Shown here in pieces: positions 22,064 through 28,980 of a stretch of DNA of 32,245 bases (within the stretch, counting starts at the first letter, position 1; each line of letters opens with the position of its first letter). The stretch is taken from assembly GCF_900112595.1 (NCBI RefSeq), contig NZ_FOMI01000014.1:1-32245 (forward strand), given 5' to 3'. This DNA is from Algibacter pectinivorans (lineage in GTDB: Bacteria; Bacteroidota; Bacteroidia; Flavobacteriales; Flavobacteriaceae). The notes under the pieces were generated by a model. That model was not told the origin of the DNA and ran no database searches. It worked only from the letters and a program-made list of their open reading frames with translations. Position numbers and translations under genes: made by a program.

Positions 22064-22115
22064 CAAAAGTAGATTAATATCTTAATTAAATAAACCCAAA
22101 GTTTAACTATTTTTG
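22064..22115. promoter_or_regulatory. Divergent -7 boxes for marC-like and DUF3109 genes
   Basis: Minus-strand TACTTTTG (22071-22064) points to the MarC gene; plus-strand TATTTTTG (22108-22115) points to the DUF3109 gene. The plus box overlaps a GTG at 22115, so the DUF3109 protein must start at the later ATG at 22139. Confidence 0.55.
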
Positions 22116-22138
22116 TGGCCTACAAGATAAAAACATTT

Positions 22139-22702
22139 ATGTTTCAATTAGGCAAAACTATTGTTTCTGAGGATATTATAGAAAAAGACTTTGTGTGTAA
22201 TATATCGGCGTGTAAAGGCGCTTGCTGTATTGATGGCGATGCTGGTGCACCTCTAGAAGCAGACGAAGCTAAGATACTCGACGATATTTATCCAAAAGTA
22301 AAACCTTTTTTAAGACAAGAAGGTATAGATGCTATTGAAGCTCAAGGTACTTATATTACCACCGAGGATGACGAATTAGAAACCCCATTAATTAATGGAG
22401 CAGATTGTGCCTATGTTATTTTTGATGAAAAAAAAGTAGCACTTTGTGCTATTGAAGAAGCTTACAACCAAGGAGAAGTGACCTGGAAAAAACCAATTTC
22501 CTGTCATTTATATCCAATACGGGTGCAAGAATATAGCGAGTTTTCTGCTGTTAATTATCACAAATGGCAAATTTGTGATGTAGCTTGTACTTTAGGTGAA
22601 GAATTGCAAGTTCCTATCTATAAATTTGTAAAAGAAGCGCTTATTAGAAAGTTTGGTGAGGATTGGTATATGGAGCTAGAAAAAGTTGCAAAAAACTATT
22701 AA
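22139..22702 (+). CDS. DUF3109-family cysteine-rich protein
   Basis: 187 residues from the ATG at 22139. An upstream GTG at 22115 is rejected because it lies in the -7 box. The protein has an N-terminal cluster CNISACKGACC (about 21-31) and further cysteines in ADCAYVIF, VALCAIEEAY, ISCHLYPIR and WQICDVACTLGE. This is the DUF3109 pattern, related to the YkgJ/FliB-type CxxxCxxCC metal-binding proteins. At least eight Cys suggest bound zinc or Fe-S, with unknown function. It is monocistronic. Confidence 0.85.
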   Translation: MFQLGKTIVSEDIIEKDFVCNISACKGACCIDGDAGAPLEADEAKILDDIYPKVKPFLRQEGIDAIEAQGTYITTEDDELETPLINGADCAYVIFDEKKVALCAIEEAYNQGEVTWKKPISCHLYPIRVQEYSEFSAVNYHKWQICDVACTLGEELQVPIYKFVKEALIRKFGEDWYMELEKVAKNY

Positions 22703-23096
22703 AAACAGGGCTTAACAAGTGTAATAATAGGGCTTGAAGCACTAATAAATCTTTTATTTTCTTTTCTTTTGAAACCTCAGTAAATTGTTTGTATTTTATT
22801 GATTATCAAGTATTTAAATTTTAAATTTTGGAACACCATTTTTTTTTGGCTTCTTTTTGATTGTTAAAAACTTGTTGAAAAGGTTTCAAAGAATTTGTAA
22901 AATCATGTTAATGAATTTACAATCTTTGTTGTGGGAAAAAAACAAAATATTTTTCTGTTCTAAAGGAAAATTTAGTTTTGACACTTTACCCCCTTTTTAT
23001 AAGGGAATTAATAGCACATTTACAGGAATTACAAAAGAGCGTTAGAACGGATGACTCATATTCTAATAGCTGTTTAATATTTAAATTATAGTTTTT
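22703..23096 (+). promoter_or_regulatory. nrdBA upstream region with operator-like and hairpin sequences
   Basis: No gene in this 394-bp gap. TTGAAA-agg-TTTCAA (22875-22889) is a perfect inverted repeat suited to a dimeric regulator. AATCTTTG (22921-22928) is a near-match to the -7 box. The inferred leader contains CCCC/GGGG-type pairing around 22990 and a hairpin TTAGAA...TTCTAA (23042-23066) flanked by AGC/GCT. A typical NrdR box was not recognised. Confidence 0.35.
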
Positions 23097-24371
23097 ATGG
23101 AAATTACACAGATTATAAAAAGGGATTACGAAACGAGTCCTTTCGTTTTAAATAAAATTTCAAACGCTATTGAAAAAGCAATGCTTTCTGTAGGTAATGG
23201 TACTAAGGAGGATGCAAACACAATTTCTGTTAAAGTGTTACAAATCCTTTTAGAAAGAAAAGCTAAAGATCATAATTATTTACCAACAGTTGAGGAGGTA
23301 CAAGATCTAGTTGAAGAAACATTAATGAGGAGTTCTTTTCCTGGGGTTGCAAAAGCTTATATCTTATACAGAGATGAGCAAGCTAGAAATAGGAAAACCA
23401 ATATTTTTGAAAAACGAATTAACTTAAAACCTTACGAGTATCCAGAACTTAACGAGTATGTAGATGCTATTAGACATTCGTATTGGATACATTCTGAGTT
23501 TAATTTTACAAGTGATATTCAAGATTTTAAAACAAGACTTACTGTTGTAGAGCAAAATGCCATAAAAAATACGATGCTAGCAATTTCGCAAATTGAAGTT
23601 GCCGTAAAATCGTTTTGGGGCGAGATTTACAACAAAATGCCAAAACCAGAAATAGGATCGGTGGGAGCTACATTTGCTGAAAGTGAAGTACGCCACCACG
23701 ATGCTTATTCGCATTTATTAGAAATTTTAGGTCTTAATAACGAATTTAAAAACTTGAAGAAAAAGCCCGTAATAATGAGACGTGTTCATTATTTAGAAAC
23801 GGCTTTAAAAAATGCAAAAAGTGAAGATAATAAGGAGTATGCAGAATCTATTTTATTATTCTCACTATTTATTGAGCATGTGTCGCTATTCTCTCAGTTT
23901 TTAATTATTATGGCTTTTAATAAGCATAAAAACATGCTTAAAGGAGTTTCCAATGTGGTTGAAGCGACGTCTAAAGAAGAGCAAATTCACGGTGATTTTG
24001 GAATTGATGTTATTAGAATTATTAAAGCAGAAAACCCAACTTGGTTTAATGAAGAGCACAGCGCATTAGTAAAAGATCTTTGCGAGGAAGCTTTCCTATC
24101 AGAAAGTAAATTAATTGATTGGATTTTTGAAGCCGGAGAATTAGATTTCTTACCTAAAAATGTAATAAACGAATTTATAAAGAACCGATTCAATAACTCT
24201 TTAGAGAGCATTGGAATTGGTAAAGTATTCGAAGTAGACGAATCTTTAATAGCACAAACCGAGTGGTTTGATGACGAAATTATTGGAACAAAACACGGAG
24301 ATTTCTTCGTAAAACGTTCTATAAACTACAGCAAAAGAACAAAAAGTATAACTAGCGACGATTTATTTTAA
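23097..24371 (+). CDS. nrdB: Ribonucleoside-diphosphate reductase beta subunit with N-terminal ATP-cone
   Basis: 424 residues. An ATP-cone occupies about 1-95 (VEEVQDLVEETLMRSSFPGVAKAYILYRDEQA is its classic C-terminal part), followed by the ferritin-like radical-generating domain. Metal ligands are visible: E197-x-x-H200, E260 and E295-x-x-H298. Tyr204 sits four residues after H200, as in E. coli Tyr122. Fusion of the ATP-cone to NrdB instead of NrdA is known from Leeuwenhoekiella blandensis, where ATP gives active dimers, dATP inactive tetramers, and the metal centre is dimanganese. The three-base gap to nrdA indicates an operon. Confidence 0.95.
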   Translation: MEITQIIKRDYETSPFVLNKISNAIEKAMLSVGNGTKEDANTISVKVLQILLERKAKDHNYLPTVEEVQDLVEETLMRSSFPGVAKAYILYRDEQARNRKTNIFEKRINLKPYEYPELNEYVDAIRHSYWIHSEFNFTSDIQDFKTRLTVVEQNAIKNTMLAISQIEVAVKSFWGEIYNKMPKPEIGSVGATFAESEVRHHDAYSHLLEILGLNNEFKNLKKKPVIMRRVHYLETALKNAKSEDNKEYAESILLFSLFIEHVSLFSQFLIIMAFNKHKNMLKGVSNVVEATSKEEQIHGDFGIDVIRIIKAENPTWFNEEHSALVKDLCEEAFLSESKLIDWIFEAGELDFLPKNVINEFIKNRFNNSLESIGIGKVFEVDESLIAQTEWFDDEIIGTKHGDFFVKRSINYSKRTKSITSDDLF

Positions 24372-24374
24372 ACC

Positions 24375-26171
24375 ATGAACGAACACCTTAATCCTGACCT
24401 CGAACAAAAAGTGAACTTAGAAACAGTAAAAACTTCTAAACACGAAGAATTAATTAAAGCCAGAAAAGAAGCTATAAAAGAAGGCAAAGCCGAACCAGAA
24501 ATAAAATGGTTAACAGAGCATAGTCGTAAATTTTTGGCCTCTGGTTACCTTACAGAAGGAACTAATCCAGAAGAGCGTATTAGAGAAATTGCTAATAGAG
24601 CTGAAGAAATTTTAAAAATTGATGGTTTTGCAGATAAGTTTTATGGCTATATGGCAGAAGGCTATTACTCTTTAGCATCGCCAGTTTGGTCTAACTTTGG
24701 AAAAAAACGTGGCTTACCAATTAGTTGTTTTGGTTCACATATTTCAGATGATATGGGAGATATCCTATACACACAGTCTGAGGTTGGTATGATGTCTAAA
24801 TTAGGTGGTGGTACTTCTGGTTACTTCGGGAAACTTCGTCATAGAGGTGCGCCAGTTAAAAATAATGGAGAGTCGTCTGGAGCAGTACACATTATGCAGT
24901 TGTTCGAAAAAATGGTGGATGTTGTTAGTCAGGGTTCTGTAAGACGTGGTCGTTTTTCTCCATATTTACCAATCGATCATAAAGATATTCATGAGTTTTT
25001 AGAGATAGGAACCGAAGGAAACCCAATACAAGAATTAACACACGGTGTTACTGTTGGTAACCAATGGATGGAAGAAATGATTGCTGGCGATGCTGATAAA
25101 AGAGCAATTTGGGCTAAAGTGTTACAACGTAGAGGCGAAATAGGATATCCTTATATTTTCTTTAAGGATAATGCTAACAATGCAGCGCCAGACGTGTATC
25201 AAGATAAAAATCATGAAATCTACGCAAGTAACTTGTGTTCAGAAATCATGTTGCCTACCAACGAAAGATGGTCTTTTGTATGTGTATTATCTTCTATTAA
25301 CTTATTACATTACGATAAGTGGAAAGATACCGATGCTGTTGAAACCATGGTGTATTTCTTAGATGCTGTTTTAGAAGAATTTATTACAAAACTAGAAGAA
25401 TATAGAGACTCTACAGATCGTGACGATAAGCAAACCTTCTTATTTATGGAGAAAGCTTATAATTTTGCGAAAGAAAATAGAGCTTTAGGAATGGGCGCAT
25501 TAGGATGGCACTCGTTATTACAATCTAAAATGTTAGGTTTTGATAGTCAAGAAGCTTTTAATTTAAACAGCGAAATCTTTAAGACGATTCAAGAAAAATC
25601 GGTTAAAGCATCAGAAGAATTAGCAAAATTATTTGGAGAGCCTGAAGTGTTAAAAGGATATGGACGACGCAATACAACGTTAAATGCTGTAGCACCAACA
25701 ACATCTTCAGCATTTATTTTAGGGCAAGTATCTCAAGGTATCGAGCCAATTTGGTCTAACAGTTATGTAAAGGATATTGCTAAAATAAAAACTACTATTA
25801 AAAACCCGTATTTATTAGAGCTTTTAGAAGAAAAAGGCATGAATACTGTTGAGGTTTGGAAGAGTATTAGAGATTACGACGGTTCTGTACAACACCTAGA
25901 AGGGCTTACAGACCACGAAAAAGATGTGTTTAAAACCTATTCTGAAATTGACCAAATGACAATAATTTATCAGGCGGCAAACAGACAAAACCATATCGAC
26001 CAAGGGCAATCTTTAAACATAATGGTACATCCAGATATGCCAGTTAAAGATATTAATAAACTATATGTTAATGCTTGGAAACTTGGTGTTAAGTCTTTAT
26101 ACTACCAACACAGTATGAATGCAGCACAAAAATTTAAGCAAAAGAAAGAATGTACTAGCTGCGAAGGATAA
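24375..26171 (+). CDS. nrdA: Ribonucleoside-diphosphate reductase alpha (catalytic) subunit, cone-less
   Basis: 598 residues, well below the about 760 of E. coli NrdA because no ATP-cone is present; the N-terminal 45 residues are a charged helix. The catalytic set is complete: C118 and C303 as the reducing pair, N286, C288 (thiyl radical) and E290 in SNLCSE, the double Tyr in LYYQHSM for radical transfer, and C593/C596 in the mobile CTSC tail. It reduces ribonucleoside diphosphates with NrdB. Overall on/off control therefore depends on the cone in NrdB. A terminator follows. Confidence 0.95.
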   Translation: MNEHLNPDLEQKVNLETVKTSKHEELIKARKEAIKEGKAEPEIKWLTEHSRKFLASGYLTEGTNPEERIREIANRAEEILKIDGFADKFYGYMAEGYYSLASPVWSNFGKKRGLPISCFGSHISDDMGDILYTQSEVGMMSKLGGGTSGYFGKLRHRGAPVKNNGESSGAVHIMQLFEKMVDVVSQGSVRRGRFSPYLPIDHKDIHEFLEIGTEGNPIQELTHGVTVGNQWMEEMIAGDADKRAIWAKVLQRRGEIGYPYIFFKDNANNAAPDVYQDKNHEIYASNLCSEIMLPTNERWSFVCVLSSINLLHYDKWKDTDAVETMVYFLDAVLEEFITKLEEYRDSTDRDDKQTFLFMEKAYNFAKENRALGMGALGWHSLLQSKMLGFDSQEAFNLNSEIFKTIQEKSVKASEELAKLFGEPEVLKGYGRRNTTLNAVAPTTSSAFILGQVSQGIEPIWSNSYVKDIAKIKTTIKNPYLLELLEEKGMNTVEVWKSIRDYDGSVQHLEGLTDHEKDVFKTYSEIDQMTIIYQAANRQNHIDQGQSLNIMVHPDMPVKDINKLYVNAWKLGVKSLYYQHSMNAAQKFKQKKECTSCEG

Positions 26172-26197
26172 GACCTAGTGAAAAAATAAGTATTAAT

Positions 26198-26226
26198 AAA
26201 AAACCACTCTGAATGGGTGGTTTTTT
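26198..26226 (+). terminator. Intrinsic terminator of nrdBA
   Basis: AAAACCAC against GTGGTTTT around an eight- to nine-base loop, ending in a T-run (26219-26226), 27 bp after the nrdA stop. Confidence 0.85.
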
Positions 26227-26576
26227 ATCGCTAAATTTTGAAGTGTTAATTTGTGGTTAACGCTTTGTTTTTGAGTGTTTTAGTTTGTTTTTTTTGAAAT
26301 TTAGAAGAAACTATAAATGAAGAGTAGGAAATAAATATTAACCTTAAAATTTAAAGTCAGGGTAAAAAAAATGGGACGTTTTTGCGGAACCTCCCAGTTT
26401 TGTTGAAATGTATTAATTGGTTTGTAGGCCAAAAAAATAAAAAAGATTGAGGAATACCTCACCTCCCTTTCATTCTTCAAAAGTAATGAATTGAAATCTT
26501 GTTGACAAAATTAATCGTTCTGCTTAATTATCTTTTTATTAACAAGTGTTTAAAAACGCTTAAAACAATTAAGTAA
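26227..26576 (+). other. Gene-free region before the 5'-nucleotidase gene
   Basis: 350 bp without a gene. AAAATGGGA...TCCCAGTTTT (26369-26400) is a terminator-like stem and TGAGG-aata-CCTCA (26448-26461) a short perfect hairpin. No convincing TAnnTTTG promoter was found; transcription of the nucleotidase may start within this leader. Confidence 0.35.
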
Positions 26577-27503
26577 ATGTCATCAAATTTAAATAAAGTT
26601 TTAGTAATAGGAGTCTCATCGAGAGCACTCTTTAATTTAGAAGAAGAAAATTTAATTTTCGAAAGAAAAGGTATAGAAGAGTATCGTAAACATCAGTTAA
26701 AAAATGAAGATGTACCATTACAACCTGGTTCTGCATTTTATCTAATTAAGAATATTCTTGATTTAAACAAACTGTCTAAGAACAAAATTGTTGAAGTAGT
26801 AGTAATGTCTAAAAACAGCCCTGAAACTGGCATGAGGATATTAAACTCATTAAAAAAATGTGAATTAGATATAACTAGAATGGCTTTTACAGGTGGTGAG
26901 TCGTTAAATAAAAGCCTGATTGATGGTTATTGTTTAGATTTATTTTTGTCAAAAAATGAAATTGATGTACAAATGGTAATTGACAGTGGTTTGTGCGCAG
27001 CGGCAACTATTTTGGAAAGTCCTTTAAACTATCAAAATACAGATAATAGGGTTAAAATTGCTTTTGACGCTGATGCCGTTTTGTTTTCTGAGGAATCTGA
27101 ATTACGATATAAAACAGAAGGGATGGATTCTTTTCATCAATTTGAACAGGAGAATGAAAATGAACCTTTAACAGAGGGGCCTTTTGCTTCTTTAATAAAA
27201 AAATTATCCAAAATTCAATCAGAATTTCCTGAAAGGATCGAGTTGTCTCCCCTAAGAATTGCGATTGTTACGGCTAGAAATGCGCCATCTCACTTAAGAG
27301 TAATAAAGACTTTGAGGAAATGGGGAGTCTATGTCGATGAAGTTTATTTCTTAGGCGGTTGGCCTAAACATAAGATTCTGCAATCGTTTGGAGCACAGAT
27401 TTTCTTTGACGATCAATTAATTCACTTAAAGGATACTTGCGAATGGGTCCCATCAGGAAAAGTTCCATACAATAGTGAATCTTTACTTCGAAAGATAGTT
27501 TAG
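26577..27503 (+). CDS. Cytosolic 5'-nucleotidase I (cN-I) family protein
   Basis: 308 residues. It matches the PF06189 family of animal NT5C1A-type nucleotidases, which also occurs in bacteria: N-terminal VLVIGVSSRALFNLEEEN, VVVMSKNSPETGMRI, and KIAFDADAVLFSEESE with the catalytic Asp164/Asp166 (HAD-like DxD). PLRIAIVTARNAPSHLRVIKTL and FLGGWPKHKIL follow, and FFDDQ supplies the late acidic pair. It hydrolyses nucleoside monophosphates such as AMP, IMP or dNMPs; specificity cannot be read from sequence. It sits downstream of nrdBA but has its own leader and shares a bidirectional terminator with the OmpA gene. Confidence 0.88.
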   Translation: MSSNLNKVLVIGVSSRALFNLEEENLIFERKGIEEYRKHQLKNEDVPLQPGSAFYLIKNILDLNKLSKNKIVEVVVMSKNSPETGMRILNSLKKCELDITRMAFTGGESLNKSLIDGYCLDLFLSKNEIDVQMVIDSGLCAAATILESPLNYQNTDNRVKIAFDADAVLFSEESELRYKTEGMDSFHQFEQENENEPLTEGPFASLIKKLSKIQSEFPERIELSPLRIAIVTARNAPSHLRVIKTLRKWGVYVDEVYFLGGWPKHKILQSFGAQIFFDDQLIHLKDTCEWVPSGKVPYNSESLLRKIV

Positions 27504-27510
27504 TTATAAA

Positions 27511-27539
27511 AAAAAGCACCTCAATTGAGGTGCTTTTTT
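27511..27539. terminator. Bidirectional intrinsic terminator
   Basis: AAAAAGCACCTC-aatt-GAGGTGCTTTTT, a perfect 12-bp stem with A- and T-runs, between the convergent nucleotidase and OmpA genes. Confidence 0.9.
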
Positions 27540-27563
27540 AATGTTTATATAAGTTGGTGTAAC

Positions 27564-28421
27564 TTAATCTAAAATATTATTTTCTGCTAAACCTTCGTTG
27601 TTATCAGCCATTAAAGCAAAAAACTTATCAATGTTTGGAAGAATGATAATACGTGTTCTTCTGTTTTTTGATCTATTTTCAGACGAATCGTTAGCCGCAA
27701 CAGGTTGGTAACTACTTCTACCAGCTGCAATTAATTTTTCGGGAGCTACGTTGTATTTCTCTTGTAGTTTTCTAACCACAGACGTCGATCTTAATACACT
27801 TAAATCCCAGTTATCGGCAATGTGGCCTGTGTTTATAGTTCTAGAATCTGTGTGCCCTTCAACCATAACATCTAAACTAGGTTCAGAGTTTATAACATCG
27901 GCTAATTTTTGTAATACGGTATCGGCTTTAGAGCTTAATCTGTAACTTCCAGAGTTAAATAACATATTATCTGCAATAGAAATCATAACTACAGTTTCAT
28001 TAATATTTACAGCAAAGTCTTCATCTTCATTCATGTTACTTTCGCTAATTGTTTTTTGAAGATTATGTGCTACAGCCAAATTCATAGAATCTTTTAGCGT
28101 TTTAGCTTGACTTAGTTTATTAGCATCAACATGTTTAAGTGTTTCACGCATTTTAGACTTAGTTGCATTGGACATTACAACATTACCAACAACATCTAAT
28201 TTAGTGTCGTTTTCTTGCTTTAAAGTGGCTAATTTGGTATTGTAAGCATCTACACGAGATTGAATTTTTTCGAACTTAGCTTCTAAATCTTCCTTAGCGA
28301 CAGTGGTTTTAAGTAATTCATTTTTTATTTCACCATTTTCTTGCTCTAGGGCTAAGTATTTCTTTTTTGAAACACAAGAAAAAGTTAGGGCAATTAATAA
28401 TACAATTGAAATTTTCTTCAT
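27564..28421 (-). CDS. OmpA-family peptidoglycan-binding lipoprotein
   Basis: 285 residues. The signal peptide ends in lipobox TFSC (Cys16); a coiled-coil stretch follows (about 25-75), then a linker with repeats of polar residues. The C-terminal OmpA/MotB domain (about 145-265) contains the characteristic VMVEGHTDSR, NWDLSVLRSTSVVRKL and GRSSYQPVAANDSSENRSKNRR. This domain binds diaminopimelate in peptidoglycan; the protein thus tethers the outer or inner membrane to the wall. It resembles MotB-like OmpA proteins common in flavobacteria. Transcribed alone. Confidence 0.92.
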   Translation of the reverse strand: MKKISIVLLIALTFSCVSKKKYLALEQENGEIKNELLKTTVAKEDLEAKFEKIQSRVDAYNTKLATLKQENDTKLDVVGNVVMSNATKSKMRETLKHVDANKLSQAKTLKDSMNLAVAHNLQKTISESNMNEDEDFAVNINETVVMISIADNMLFNSGSYRLSSKADTVLQKLADVINSEPSLDVMVEGHTDSRTINTGHIADNWDLSVLRSTSVVRKLQEKYNVAPEKLIAAGRSSYQPVAANDSSENRSKNRRTRIIILPNIDKFFALMADNNEGLAENNILD

Positions 28422-28555
28422 AATAAATAAACTTTTAAGTTACTCTATTTACGTTGAAGAGTTGATTTTAGACGTTAACCTGTAGTTTGTTTTTAGTTTT
28501 CTTGCAAAAGGGCGTCTTTAATTTGTTGGTAGCTAGTGTTATAGGTGGTAAAATA

Positions 28556-28583
28556 AAAAAGCACACGTGTTAAGTATGCTTTA
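28556..28583 (-). terminator. Intrinsic terminator of ppnP
   Basis: On the minus strand AAAGCATAC and GTGTGCTTT pair imperfectly and end in a run of six T. It lies just after the ppnP stop. Confidence 0.7.
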
Positions 28584-28609
28584 AACTATGTGTTTTAATT
28601 GGATTAAGC

Positions 28610-28891
28610 TTATTTATATTGGCATAAGTAAGCGGTTTGGTTTGCTACCTTTACTTGAAACTTCTGGTTAGCTTCAATTTGGTAGGAGCTCCCTGCTTTG
28701 TATGTAGACCATTCTGTTTCGCCTGGTAATTTCACTGCCATTTCACCTTCTACCACAATCATGGTTTCGTGAGTAGAGGTCCCAAATTCGTACTCGCCAG
28801 CTTCCATTACGCCAACCGTAGAGTTTCCAGTTTCAGATTTGTAACCTAAAGATTTTACTTGGCCGTTAAAATATTCGTTTGCTGAAATCAT
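28610..28891 (-). CDS. ppnP: Pyrimidine/purine nucleoside phosphorylase
   Basis: 93 residues from the ATG at 28891, the exact length of the family. The 16 residues upstream in frame come from the preceding terminator hairpin and are not native. PpnP is a small cupin: MISANEYFNGQVKSLGYKSETG, ATVGVM-like GVMEAGEYEFGT, and a central HETMIVVEGEMAVKLPG. It splits diverse nucleosides with phosphate to give the base and ribose-1-phosphate. A TATTTTTG box (28929-28922, minus strand) overlaps the upstream terminator. It is preceded by the phosphate transporter gene, whose substrate is used by the enzyme. Confidence 0.92.
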   Translation of the reverse strand: MISANEYFNGQVKSLGYKSETGNSTVGVMEAGEYEFGTSTHETMIVVEGEMAVKLPGETEWSTYKAGSSYQIEANQKFQVKVANQTAYLCQYK

Positions 28892-28930
28892 ATTTTTTAG
28901 TTTAATACTATTATTTTTTGTCAAAAATAT

Positions 28931-28960
28931 AAAAAGCACCTTTATATAAAGGTGCTTTTT
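28931..28960. terminator. Perfect 30-bp palindromic terminator
   Basis: AAAAAGCACCTTTAT followed by its reverse complement. It ends the phosphate transporter transcript, 21 bp after its stop, and is directly followed by a minus-strand -7 box for ppnP. Confidence 0.85.
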
Positions 28961-28980
28961 TGAGTTAATTTTATATGTTG

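Noticed and set aside
22115-22138. GTG start for the DUF3109 protein
   Set aside because: It overlaps the -7 box TATTTTTG; the ATG at 22139 gives the expected family N-terminus MFQLGKT.
22857-23045. 62-residue frame upstream of nrdB
   Set aside because: It runs through the promoter and leader hairpin region and has no domain or repeat signature.
28892-28939. N-terminal extension of PpnP
   Set aside because: The extra 16 codons lie in the upstream terminator palindrome; PpnP proteins begin at MISANEYF-like sequence and are 93 residues long.
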